Positions 25,106 through 33,953 of a stretch of DNA of 64,000 bases are shown piece by piece. The stretch's first letter is position 1. The number at the start of each line of letters is the position of its first letter. Position numbers and translations under genes: made by a program. Location: positions 186,001 through 250,000 of IMG/VR virus record IMGVR_UViG_3300027969_000039; one strand, written 5' to 3'. Source of the DNA: a virus. The notes beneath the pieces are model-generated. The model had not been told where the DNA came from. It did not search any database and worked only from the letters and a program-made list of their open reading frames with translations.

Positions 25106-28100
25106 TTATGTTGGCGCTGGTTCGCCGGTAATTAAAGTATATTGTTTTCTTTGCAATTCTACTATTTTCTTATCTAACTCATCTAAATCTTGTTGTGCTG
25201 CAACAGATGCCCCTTCAAGTACCGCAATTTCTAGATCACCTTGTGGTAATTTTTGTTTAGCTTCTGATGCTTTATATTTTGCTTTTGTAGAAACTTTAAA
25301 TACATCCCAACGTTTTTCTTTTAAATCTGCTATTTCTTTTATTACGGCTTCTTGTTCTGCTATAGATGCACTGTCTGAATTAATTTTATTTGACATTGGT
25401 GGCATACCAGAGAAGTTTGGCCTTGGAATTTTATTGCTACCCAACATTGAATTAATCTGAGAAGTTAATTGACTTCTATCAACTGTTCCTGTTGCAACAG
25501 TTGGTAATTTAACTGGGGAAGAACCGCCTGAATTCATGGCATTAACACTAGCAGTTAAGGATGCGGCCGCAGACGGTGGTAATCCGCTAGTAGCTAACGC
25601 AGATAATGGCACTTTTTTTGTTTTTTCTATGTTTTGTGTTATTGCTGTACTCTCTGAACTTATAGTAGACACATCAGTATTAACTGTGTTGCTCAATCGT
25701 CCCGCAGATAATGAGGCGACCGTACTAGCAGCGGCTGCTGGTTTTGGTATGTTATTCATTGCAACGGCAGAAGCATTTCTAATTACTGCTCCCCATGGGG
25801 CAAGCCCGGGAATTGAACTTACTGAATTTACTGCTATGTTTCCAATAGTTTTAACATTCACTGGTGTTCCGGTTGCAACAGCACCAATCGTTACTGCTGC
25901 AATAGCAGACAATCCACCAGGCAATGCTCCTACTCCACTACCCCCGCCATTTCTTCTATTAGTTGGACTTCCGGCACTAAGTGCTGCATTGAGACTTGAT
26001 GTAACCAATGCACTTACTTGGCCTTGAGTTACTTTCTTTCCAGTTGCAACAGAAGTAGTTAATCCTATGCTCTGTGCTATCAATGATGCTGTTGCTGAAT
26101 TTATTTTCTTTCCACCATTAGCTGCACCAATTTGTGCTACTGAGCCAACTAATCCATTAATTTGACCTTGAGTAATGCTTTTCCCACTAGCTAGTGTTTG
26201 TGATAATCCTATACTTTGAGTTATTAATGAATTAGGAAGACCGTTTTTGCCTTGAGTGCTGTTTACTGCTCCAACAATTGCACCAATCTGACCAGCACTA
26301 AGATTTTTACCACTAGATAATGTTTGACCTATGCCAATACTTGCTCCTATCAATGATGCTGATTGTTTTGCAGCAGTGCTTGTTCCGCCCGTCGCTGCTC
26401 CTATTGAACTAACTAATGAACCAATTTGACCTTGACTTAGATTTTTTCCACTAGTCAATGTTTGTGATATTCCAATTCCTTGTTTTAATAATCCGGCAGT
26501 AGCACCACTAATTGTGCTATTCTTTCCGCCACTTGCTAATGCAGTAACAGTTGACATTAACAATGCACTAGTCTGCGGACTCATTCCACTAGCAACTTTT
26601 TTTGCAGCGTTTAAGCTAGATGTTGCTGCATTTGTGCCGGGCATTGTTTGTAATGCTGCTACTTGTGACGCGGGCAATGCTGCAATTTCTTCTGCTACCG
26701 CTTGTTCTTCTGAATTTTTTGCTGCTATAGCTGTTAAGTTTTGTGGAACGTTTGCTTGTAAAGGTTTAAACGATTTTGTTATTGCACCAAATGCTGATGC
26801 TGCAAGACTTTTTACTGATGCAACTGCACCAGCACCTCCATTTTTAGCAGCTGGTCCTAATCCAGCGAGTGAAGTAGAGATTGAACTTAATCCGCCCGCA
26901 TTTGTTGAAAGATTTGATGCAAAATTACCTGACGCAATTGCAGATGCTACATTACCGCCTGCCCCTTTCAATGAATCAGCTAGTCCACCGGGTGCTGAAG
27001 GTAAGGTGATATCAGAAGTTACTCCTCTTGCTGCATCAGCTAACGCACCTAAACCAGATGAACCTAATGCTGATGCGGCACCTGAAGTAGTAACGCCTGA
27101 TGCAGTTTTAATAAAATCAACAGTTGGTGCTACGCCAACTGTCGCAGCAGCGTTTACTACACCTGCAATTGCGCCAGGTGCTTCTTTGCCCGTAATGACT
27201 CCTGCAGTAGTTAATGCCGTTTGTGCTTGTTGCAGTGTTGCAGCTTTAGCAACTACTTGCGCCCCTGTATTTTGTACAAACGCATTAAGATTTTCTGCAC
27301 CGGGTTTACCAGTAAACATACTATCTGGCATTGCAGTTGACACATCTACTCCACCTTGCACCAAACTTGTAGCTAATGCAGCAGACCCCGGTTTAATAAC
27401 CATAGCTGCTTCCATTTGTTGTGGAGTCATTGCTAGTTTTCCTACTGCTGCATTAGTTTCACCTGCTGCATCCGCTATAACTCCTGTACCAGATGCAACC
27501 ACTTCTGGTGCTACTTCTGATGCGTTTACTGCTGCTGCACTAACCATTGCACTAGAGACATTTGTATCTAAACTTTCACTTACGGCTGGTATAGGAGGAA
27601 CCGTAGAAGTTAACGCTGCATTAGTTGTGACTTCTGGCGTAGCTGCGGTTGTCTGATTAGCATTTTCAAGTGCAGGACTTTCTTGTGCAGGAAGACTATC
27701 TGCTGGTGAAGATGATACGCTTACATCTACACCTTGCCCTGCATTAGCCCATGGCATGTGTGCAGGCGCTCTAGTAACAATTGTTTTTAACAATGCAGGC
27801 GCTGCTGCAAATCCTACTTTAGGATCATTTAATGTATCAGTATGTGCTATTTGTGTTATTAGTGGTACTTCATTTGGTGTTACTGAAGTAGAACCAGTGT
27901 TAAGATTAATCTTACTACCATTAACAAACATAGTTCCACCACTAGCATATGACCCTTCGCCGGATCCAAACATACTCATTGAACCGTTAACTTTAATAGT
28001 ATACGTTCCTAATACATATCCACTAAAATTACTACCTGCTCTCCATCCAATATTGGTAGCAGCGTTTATGTTTATGTTGTCGGCTGCTATGTTTAAATCT

Positions 28101-29140
28101 TTTTTAGCATTAATGTTTATATTATTGTCTGCATGTAAATTCAAATCACCTTGTGTTCTAACATTGACGCTATTCATTGCATATACATCAACTGTACCTT
28201 CTGTGCCTAACTCAATATAACTTTGCCCATTGCTATGAATAATCTGTAATGTTTGCCCATCGTCACTCATCAATATCTGATGACCTTGAATTGTTCTAAT
28301 TCGTACTAATTGGTCTTTGCCATATATGTCACCATCGTCCATGACAATGCTATGTCCGCCACGGCGTGATATAACTTGTAATGCTTCTAATGAGCCTTCA
28401 CTACCTTTTTCTAGTACATCTTCATCTCTATAACCACCTTGGTAGATTGGTCTTCCTGGTGTGCTAATTCCCCAGCCAACTCGTGACGGACTTTCACGCA
28501 ATGCGCTACTGCTTATTGGACCTCTGATTGGATCTCTAAGTAAGCCTTGTTGTTGATAAATTCCGGCTGCATAGCTATGAATAGGTCTTGCTTCATTTAA
28601 GAAATTTTCACTATCAGTTATGCTTTTATTATTTGTGTTTAGATTAGAAACAGGCAACTTAGGTGCGCCGCCTGTTTGTGCTGCTTCACCTGCGTTTGGT
28701 ACAATATGGTCAGACGATCCAATGGCAGGAATCATTTGTAATAGTTCTGGTTCTAGTATTCCACCTATATAGTATCCGTAATTTGAATCGCCATTTATAA
28801 AAATACAAACTACTGTGCTACCAAGGTCAGGTGGACTAAACCACATGCCATATGAACTTGGATTTGTTTCATAAGTACCGTAATCTGTCGAATCACTTCC
28901 TGCTACTGCGGGAGTACTGCCAAAGAAAGGACTCATGTAATTTACAGTAGTCCAATTTGAATCATCATTGGGATCTGAACCACCAAAATCTTCTATATAA
29001 ACATCTATCCTGCCAGCATGAGTATTATCAATATTATTTTTAACTATTCCAAGCACAGGCAAATTACGCAGTACGCCGCCGCCTGCGTCTGGTTTGCTTC
29101 TTTTGTTTTGTCCTTTGGGACTAAAATTATTCTCTGCCAT
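25106..29140 (-). CDS. 5: gp5-like central spike protein with long Ala/Gly/Ser-rich tail
   Basis: The baseplate spike that punctures the outer membrane. Residues ~20-130 form the OB-fold region (VLRNLPVLGIVKNN, HAGRIDVYIEDFG, PPDLGSTVVCIFINGD, GYYIGGI). Residues ~300-417 form the intertwined beta-helix, with the typical alternating strands VDVYAMNSVNVRTQGDLNLH, ADNININAKKDLNIAADNIN and MSMFGSG. T4 gp5 (575 residues) has a lysozyme domain between these two; none is visible here and the gap is filled by a short conserved linker (RGGHSIVMDDGD, GHQILMSDDGQ). After the helix come ~850 residues of Ala/Gly/Ser/Thr-rich sequence, including four ~41-residue repeats at 25,990-26,505, and a charged C-terminal coiled coil. 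Large reading frames opposite this region are antisense artefacts of its composition. Confidence 0.88.
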   Translation of the reverse strand: MAENNFSPKGQNKRSKPDAGGGVLRNLPVLGIVKNNIDNTHAGRIDVYIEDFGGSDPNDDSNWTTVNYMSPFFGSTPAVAGSDSTDYGTYETNPSSYGMWFSPPDLGSTVVCIFINGDSNYGYYIGGILEPELLQMIPAIGSSDHIVPNAGEAAQTGGAPKLPVSNLNTNNKSITDSENFLNEARPIHSYAAGIYQQQGLLRDPIRGPISSSALRESPSRVGWGISTPGRPIYQGGYRDEDVLEKGSEGSLEALQVISRRGGHSIVMDDGDIYGKDQLVRIRTIQGHQILMSDDGQTLQIIHSNGQSYIELGTEGTVDVYAMNSVNVRTQGDLNLHADNNININAKKDLNIAADNININAATNIGWRAGSNFSGYVLGTYTIKVNGSMSMFGSGEGSYASGGTMFVNGSKINLNTGSTSVTPNEVPLITQIAHTDTLNDPKVGFAAAPALLKTIVTRAPAHMPWANAGQGVDVSVSSSPADSLPAQESPALENANQTTAATPEVTTNAALTSTVPPIPAVSESLDTNVSSAMVSAAAVNASEVAPEVVASGTGVIADAAGETNAAVGKLAMTPQQMEAAMVIKPGSAALATSLVQGGVDVSTAMPDSMFTGKPGAENLNAFVQNTGAQVVAKAATLQQAQTALTTAGVITGKEAPGAIAGVVNAAATVGVAPTVDFIKTASGVTTSGAASALGSSGLGALADAARGVTSDITLPSAPGGLADSLKGAGGNVASAIASGNFASNLSTNAGGLSSISTSLAGLGPAAKNGGAGAVASVKSLAASAFGAITKSFKPLQANVPQNLTAIAAKNSEEQAVAEEIAALPASQVAALQTMPGTNAATSSLNAAKKVASGMSPQTSALLMSTVTALASGGKNSTISGATAGLLKQGIGISQTLTSGKNLSQGQIGSLVSSIGAATGGTSTAAKQSASLIGASIGIGQTLSSGKNLSAGQIGAIVGAVNSTQGKNGLPNSLITQSIGLSQTLASGKSITQGQINGLVGSVAQIGAANGGKKINSATASLIAQSIGLTTSVATGKKVTQGQVSALVTSSLNAALSAGSPTNRRNGGGSGVGALPGGLSAIAAVTIGAVATGTPVNVKTIGNIAVNSVSSIPGLAPWGAVIRNASAVAMNNIPKPAAAASTVASLSAGRLSNTVNTDVSTISSESTAITQNIEKTKKVPLSALATSGLPPSAAASLTASVNAMNSGGSSPVKLPTVATGTVDRSQLTSQINSMLGSNKIPRPNFSGMPPMSNKINSDSASIAEQEAVIKEIADLKEKRWDVFKVSTKAKYKASEAKQKLPQGDLEIAVLEGASVAAQQDLDELDKKIVELQRKQYTLITGEPAPT
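25990..26505 (-). repeat. Four ~41-residue repeats in the spike tail
   Basis: Units near residues 878-1050 share the plan LIxQSIGLSQTLxSGKxLxQ followed by GQIxxLVxSV. Copies begin with LLKQGIGISQTL, LIGASIGIGQTL, LITQSIGLSQTL and LIAQSIGLTTSV, at about 26,505, 26,360, 26,240 and 26,085. Confidence 0.75.
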
Positions 29141-29146
29141 AGTAAT

Positions 29147-29154
29147 TATTTAAT
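29147..29154 (-). promoter_or_regulatory. Weak late-promoter-like octamer before the spike gene
   Basis: ATTAAATA on the minus strand lies six bases before the spike ATG, in the 15-base gap after the hub gene. It is a poorer match than the GATAAATA sites. Confidence 0.2.
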
Positions 29155-29155
29155 A

Positions 29156-31927
29156 TTAACGTCTTTGTCTAGGATTTATATTCCCAGCATCATCATTTTG
29201 TACACCTTGTTTGTTAAGTTTTGTTTGATCTTGCACTGGTTTTCTTTCTACAAATATTAAATTATCTTCGTCCCATTTAAGTTTTCTTACTTTACCTGCT
29301 TCAGTTGTTTTTTCTGCGGTAGCAACATTTTTAACGGTTGTTCCTTGTCCTGTGGACGTAGGTGCAGTGCCAGTAGAAACTCCTCCGCGTTTAACATTGC
29401 CACCCGGAGTGTACTTTGGTACAGAAGGTGTCGTATTACCTGTTCTAGTTTTTGTCTGATTAGCTTTAGCTGCACTAGTTGTCGCTGCTGTTCCAGTACC
29501 TGAATTAGTAGGTTGAAAGACTGGCACAGTTTTTACTTGATTGAATGCAGCAAAAGGAGATTCAGCTTCTTTACTCTGTTCAATTGGATCATCTGCAAAT
29601 ATACCTGGAACTCCAGTTAAATCTTGCAAGAAAGTTCCTTTATTAAATTTACTTACCACTTTTATTAACATTATTGAGACACCGCCGCCTCGCTCATTAA
29701 TTTTTGTTTGTATATATTTTGGATGAGGATATATATTTATAGACTGATTAATGTCCATTGTCCCGGTATCATTATTATAATCTTTGGGTTCTTTGAAATT
29801 GATTTCAATAAATACTTGCCCGCCGTTTGCACTTACCGTATACCCATCAGTTCCATAATATTCATCATACAAATCATTTATACTACTAGCTGCTGGTTGC
29901 ATTAAAAAGTCAGGATCACCTAATATAGTTATGTTAGTTTCAGCCCAAGCTGCCGGATCATATAAACTAGATATATATGAATTTTGTGTTTCCATATTAT
30001 AATTAGGTCTACCTTGTCTTGCTTGTCCAGTTGGTTGTCCAACTGCCACCGGGAAAGAAAATCCGTTACCGGATGCAGACGGAGAAATTCCAGCACCATC
30101 AAGTACTACATTATAAAATGCATTATTAAATGTTTGCTCAAATTTAATTACTTCAGTATTCAATCCAGTGAACCAATACTCATACCTTTTATGTGGTCCA
30201 TAGTATGGAGTAGTTACATCAGAATATGCGCCAACTGAAACAGGTGTGCTATATGGTTGAATGATAAATTTAGTTTTAAAAACAAAATCATTCTGTTTTT
30301 TATCCCACGCTTTGACTACTACTTCAGCACTAATTGTATACCATTTAATGCTCACAGTTTTATTTGAATTGTCAATTACATCAGATGACTCTTGCTTAGA
30401 TCCAGTATTATCAAGTCGTGATTTTTTTATGATATTCAATGCATCTTCTAGGTATGCACTTTGTTTAATTATTTCGTCTACTGCTTGAATGATAGGTATG
30501 CCTGTGCCAACACTAATTGTTTTTAAATTATTGTTTGGTTTTGCTCCTGTTTGTGCAGTTACTGCATTAGATTGTTCAGTTGAGGTAGCTGTAGTACTTG
30601 TGGGAGTTCTTCTTTTGTCTCTATCTGCTTGACTTAAAAGTGATGCTTTTGCTATTAAATCTTTTGCTTCACCTAAAAATTCAATATCCCATTCGTTAGC
30701 ATATTCTATTTCTTTATTATCTAAACGTGTTTGTTGTTCTTTATTTAAAGTAGATAATAATCCCCATGCTCCTTGTGTAGCATCAGTTCCTGCATGAGCA
30801 CCATTGGCACCACCTGCTTTAGAAACACCGTTTTGATTTCCTCCAATCAATGCATCATATACAGTACTACCAGTTATACTAGCACCTGACCAAACTATAC
30901 CTTTTTTAGTATCAAATGCTTCAGAGCCAGGAATTGATTTAGCTTCACAATTGTACACAACTGATTGTCCACCAAGCCTAAAATCCATTTTTGATATTAT
31001 AATATCATAATATCTTTCATATAATCCAATACCAGTGCCTCCCATATCTTGAAGTTTACTAGGATCAATTACATTTCCTTGATTATCGTACCCCAAAAAT
31101 CTTATCCCTAAAATATAAAACTGTCTAACTGGGTTTGAAGTATCACCGTAACCCGGGGTTGGACACATTTGTTTTAATTGATCTTGCGCTCGTTTTAATC
31201 TTGATATAAAAGAAAACCCATATGGTTCAGTTATTTTAAAAGTTATGTCTGTTACATTTGTGGCACTTTGTGTTTCTTTTCCAGTGATAGCCTGTGTTAT
31301 CACCAAATCATCTATGTAAAAATCTACATCGAATCCCGGAGCACGTTCATTTGGTCCGCTATTATTAACTCCGCCACTTTGTGCAATTAGATATGCTGCT
31401 CCTCTTTTTACTGTTTGAACACTAGACGGGGCAGGTGGAGAACTATTAGGAGAAGTAGTGCCAATATTAGTGGTACCGTCTGCTGATCTTGGTTGTACTT
31501 CAACCGTAGTTTGATTAGCTTGATCTATTGTTGCTTGACCAGCAGCAGTAATATTTTTAATTGCGTTTAAGTTTTTTCTTCCATCTAAAATAAATGCTTC
31601 ATAAGCGTCCGGCGTTATCATATACAACGAAAGTTGATATGTATAACTTGAAAAATTTGCTAAAGGATTTTTCCATCTTTTATTAGGAGATTCATTTTGT
31701 GCTGGTTTTGCTTCTGGGGTATCTGCTTTTCCTGCTTGTGTTGTTCCTGCTAATCCTTCATCTGCTGGTACAGCAATTGGTTGGCTAGTTGCCATATTTC
31801 TTGGATGTGGGCCACTGTTTCCTGGATTTATTCTCTTTTTATTTGTCTTATCATCATTGGCTCTGTTTTGAGTAGAGGGAGCACCACGTTTAACAAGTCC
31901 ACCTGGATATACAGTTCTAGTTACCAT
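29156..31927 (-). CDS. Baseplate hub protein, gp27/gpD-like (923 aa)
   Basis: Probably the central hub on which the spike trimer sits. The position directly before the spike gene is where hub genes lie. The core (residues ~80-760) has tail-protein motifs: SSYTYQLSLYMITPDAYEAF, FYIDDLVITQAITG, YERYYDIIISKMDFRL, GLNTEVIKFEQTFNNAFYN and ETNITILGDPDFLM; the last resembles the ILGDPxFL strand of gpD/gp27-type hubs. Both ends are polar and low in complexity (residues 1-80 and ~790-923). A PGGxVKRGxxST motif occurs at both ends, PGGLVKRGAPST near residue 8 and PGGNVKRGGVST near residue 840. T4 gp27 is only 391 residues, so the identity is inferred from context and short motifs. Confidence 0.6.
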   Translation of the reverse strand: MVTRTVYPGGLVKRGAPSTQNRANDDKTNKKRINPGNSGPHPRNMATSQPIAVPADEGLAGTTQAGKADTPEAKPAQNESPNKRWKNPLANFSSYTYQLSLYMITPDAYEAFILDGRKNLNAIKNITAAGQATIDQANQTTVEVQPRSADGTTNIGTTSPNSSPPAPSSVQTVKRGAAYLIAQSGGVNNSGPNERAPGFDVDFYIDDLVITQAITGKETQSATNVTDITFKITEPYGFSFISRLKRAQDQLKQMCPTPGYGDTSNPVRQFYILGIRFLGYDNQGNVIDPSKLQDMGGTGIGLYERYYDIIISKMDFRLGGQSVVYNCEAKSIPGSEAFDTKKGIVWSGASITGSTVYDALIGGNQNGVSKAGGANGAHAGTDATQGAWGLLSTLNKEQQTRLDNKEIEYANEWDIEFLGEAKDLIAKASLLSQADRDKRRTPTSTTATSTEQSNAVTAQTGAKPNNNLKTISVGTGIPIIQAVDEIIKQSAYLEDALNIIKKSRLDNTGSKQESSDVIDNSNKTVSIKWYTISAEVVVKAWDKKQNDFVFKTKFIIQPYSTPVSVGAYSDVTTPYYGPHKRYEYWFTGLNTEVIKFEQTFNNAFYNVVLDGAGISPSASGNGFSFPVAVGQPTGQARQGRPNYNMETQNSYISSLYDPAAWAETNITILGDPDFLMQPAASSINDLYDEYYGTDGYTVSANGGQVFIEINFKEPKDYNNDTGTMDINQSINIYPHPKYIQTKINERGGGVSIMLIKVVSKFNKGTFLQDLTGVPGIFADDPIEQSKEAESPFAAFNQVKTVPVFQPTNSGTGTAATTSAAKANQTKTRTGNTTPSVPKYTPGGNVKRGGVSTGTAPTSTGQGTTVKNVATAEKTTEAGKVRKLKWDEDNLIFVERKPVQDQTKLNKQGVQNDDAGNINPRQRR

Positions 31928-31930
31928 CTA

Positions 31931-32239
31931 TTATATCCCTAACACTTGATTTATAGTAGTTCCCTTAGGCAAATATATGTTAGTACCTGCTACAAAATCA
32001 AAATAAGGATCTTTCAACATATTTGGATTTCTCATTGCAAATACCCACCACAATGTACTATTTGAATATAAATCATATGCTAATAAATCAGGTCGATATT
32101 CGTATACTGGTGTTATTTCCCAATATATATCCGACGGATCCATTGGTATAGGTCTATTAGACATAGTATCTAAATATTGACCGTTAACAATACTTGTATT
32201 GTAATACGGACTAGATGCCGGATATAAAGTGTTTATCAT
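31931..32239 (-). CDS. 53: Baseplate wedge protein gp53-like (102 aa)
   Basis: A short wedge protein of the gp53/LysM-like type that helps join wedges. The diagnostic segment is YEYRPDLLAYDLYSNSTLWW followed by VFAMRNPNMLKDPYFDFVAG and TNIYLPKGTTI, matching the gp53 pattern of YRPDxLAxxxYGNxxLWWV. A TTG at 32243-32245 would allow a start two codons earlier, but I prefer ATG at 32237-32239. It overlaps the upstream stop as TAATG, and GGAGGT lies about eight bases before it. It is half the length of T4 gp53 (196), as is usual for the compact forms. Confidence 0.75.
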   Translation of the reverse strand: MINTLYPASSPYYNTSIVNGQYLDTMSNRPIPMDPSDIYWEITPVYEYRPDLLAYDLYSNSTLWWVFAMRNPNMLKDPYFDFVAGTNIYLPKGTTINQVLGI

Positions 32240-33822
32240 TACCAAAAACCTCCATCGGATGGTAGTTGACTACCTCTTAGTAGTCTTCCTGTTGAATAAT
32301 CTCTAAGACTAAAATTATTACTTACATCATTTCTCGTAACAATAGGAACTGCTGTTATCGATATTTGTATTTTTGTAGGGACATAAGTAGGTTCTTGTAC
32401 TCTATATGCTCCCGAAAATTGAGGTGGCGCAACAGTTGCTCCTGATTGTAATCCAGCATTTTGAATTCTACTATTGCTCCTTGATGATGTTGCACCTGAT
32501 TTAGGTTGTTCTTGTGTAGAACCTGCTCTAATATAATCCACTTCTGTTGGCAATGAGTATGTAAAATTAGTTATTGCAAGTGGGTGATTATCAAATTGAA
32601 ATGCACCTAATCCTGTAAGATAACATAATGGTGGAGGTGTACCTGGAACTGGACCCGGATCTTGACCGTAAAACATTTTTGTCACGGATCTAAAAAAGTG
32701 AATGACTGCTAATAAGTAATTAGCTTCAAAAACATCTTGTGCTGTAAAGTCACAACTTAGTGTAATTTGATCAACCGAACTACTATTATAAGTATAAAAT
32801 TTATAATTTGTATGTGTTAATGTAGTAGGATCATACTGTGCTGCATATGCAACTGAAATAGCAGGAGTATAGGGAAATATAACCCCGTTAGTTGTTGCCA
32901 ATGGACTTAATATACCGGGCTCAGATGACTTATATAAATAATCCGCACCACTTGCTAAACTTAATCGTACACGCCAATCTTCTTTGCTGTTAAAGTTTGA
33001 TATATCTTGATTTGTCGCTTCTTCTCGTGTATTTTGTTCTGCGGCAGATGTCCCTCTATAAGTATTATTATTTTCAGCAGCAGCAGCTTCAATTCTAGCA
33101 TCTTCACGGGCTTCATTTTCACGGGTGATTCTTAATCTTGCTTGGTCATCAGTTTCTTCGGCTTGTTTTTGTGGTTGTATCACTGCGTTCGGTGCTGGTG
33201 CTGCTTCAATCGTAGTTATTGGCGCAGGTGCTGCGTTTTCTACTACAGGGGCAGCAACCGGCGTCTCTGCCACAGCAGTAACTGCTGCCGGTACTGCATT
33301 TTCTACAACCGGCGTAACTGCGACTGCAGGTTCTGCTGGATTGCTAGTAGGAAGAACTTGAGCAGGGGTTGCAGCTTGTACTGGTTCGCCTGCTGAATTA
33401 GTTGAAGGTTGTTTTGCTGGATTTTCAATAGCACCTGCTTGCTTTAAATTGTTTATTCCATCATTGGTTTCAGCAACAACCGCGGCTTGTTTTGCTGCTG
33501 CTGCTTCAGCTTCACCTTTAGCAATTAATGCATCGGCTCGTTGATTATCAAGTGCCACTGCTTGGGCTTTTGCTGCATCTCTTTCTGCTTGACTAAGTGT
33601 GGGGTCTGCTGCTTTCTCTTTAGCAGCATTTACTTGTTGTCGAGTTGGCGCTTGTGCTAACGCTTGAGTTGCTGATTCTACTGCGGCATTTTTTTCAGCT
33701 AGCTTACTTTCTTGTATTGTTGATAATTGTTGAGACCAAGCTAAAGCCGAATCTTTAGACGAAGGCGGCATAGTAGCAACATAACTGCTACTAGCTAAAT
33801 TATTCGGGGTATAAAATGGCAT
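32239..33822 (-). CDS. Baseplate/tail-tube junction protein, gp48/gp54-like, with Ala/Pro-rich N-terminus
   Basis: The first gene of the baseplate operon (527 residues). The C-terminal domain (residues ~275-470) is conserved in myovirus baseplates: WRVRLSLASGADYLY, GVIFPYTPAISVAYAAQYD, FTAQDVFEANYLLAVIHFFR, SVTKMFYGQDPG, GTPPPLCYLTGLG and YSLPTEVDYIRA. By gene order and tube-like strand pattern it may correspond to the tube-initiating proteins gp48 or gp54, but I cannot tell which. Residues ~30-130 are an Ala/Glu/Lys-rich helical segment and ~150-225 a Pro/Ala/Val repeat (ETPVAAPVVENAAPAPI) typical of a flexible linker. A CTAAATA element lies about 22 bases before the ATG. Confidence 0.55.
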   Translation of the reverse strand: MPFYTPNNLASSSYVATMPPSSKDSALAWSQQLSTIQESKLAEKNAAVESATQALAQAPTRQQVNAAKEKAADPTLSQAERDAAKAQAVALDNQRADALIAKGEAEAAAAKQAAVVAETNDGINNLKQAGAIENPAKQPSTNSAGEPVQAATPAQVLPTSNPAEPAVAVTPVVENAVPAAVTAVAETPVAAPVVENAAPAPITTIEAAPAPNAVIQPQKQAEETDDQARLRITRENEAREDARIEAAAAENNNTYRGTSAAEQNTREEATNQDISNFNSKEDWRVRLSLASGADYLYKSSEPGILSPLATTNGVIFPYTPAISVAYAAQYDPTTLTHTNYKFYTYNSSSVDQITLSCDFTAQDVFEANYLLAVIHFFRSVTKMFYGQDPGPVPGTPPPLCYLTGLGAFQFDNHPLAITNFTYSLPTEVDYIRAGSTQEQPKSGATSSRSNSRIQNAGLQSGATVAPPQFSGAYRVQEPTYVPTKIQISITAVPIVTRNDVSNNFSLRDYSTGRLLRGSQLPSDGGFW

Positions 33823-33843
33823 GTTGTTCTTATCCTTATATAC

Positions 33844-33851
33844 TATTTAGC
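33844..33851 (-). promoter_or_regulatory. Late-promoter-like element heading the baseplate operon
   Basis: GCTAAATA followed by GT on the minus strand, 21 bases before the first ATG of the leftward operon. It lies back to back with the gene 55 promoter in a 131-base divergent gap. Confidence 0.45.
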
Positions 33852-33893
33852 ATAAATATAATACGCTATTTTTACCGTTTCTGCTAAAAATAT

Positions 33894-33937
33894 GTTGCAT
33901 TTCTGCAACTATTATGCTATAATCAGTCAAGCATAAT
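33894..33937. repeat. Two inverted repeats over the gene 55 promoter
   Basis: GTTGCA/TGCAAC (33894-33899 and 33904-33909, four-base centre) covers the -35 box. ATTATGC/GCATAAT (33911-33917 and 33931-33937) brackets the -10 box. Either could be a repressor operator; no regulator gene lies in the window. Confidence 0.45.
33895..33923 (+). promoter_or_regulatory. sigma70-type promoter for gene 55
   Basis: TTGCAT (33895-33900), a 17-base spacer and a perfect TATAAT (33918-33923) preceded by TGC, an extended -10. The gene 55 ATG lies 30 bases downstream with a strong AAGGAGA (33944-33950). This is what an early or middle gene read by host polymerase should look like. Confidence 0.75.
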
Positions 33938-33953
33938 CAAATCAAGGAGAACT

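Noticed and set aside
26514-27656. 380-codon plus-strand frame opposite the spike gene
   Set aside because: It lies opposite the Ala/Gly/Ser-rich spike tail; its Ala/Pro/Val/Thr composition is what antisense reading of that sequence gives, and it has no ribosome site or recognisable motif.
32237-32245. TTG start two codons upstream for the gp53-like gene
   Set aside because: The ATG at 32237-32239 overlaps the preceding stop as TAATG and is better spaced from GGAGGT.
33823-33953. CRISPR or tandem repeat array
   Set aside because: The short inverted arms are two separate palindromes, not spaced direct repeats.
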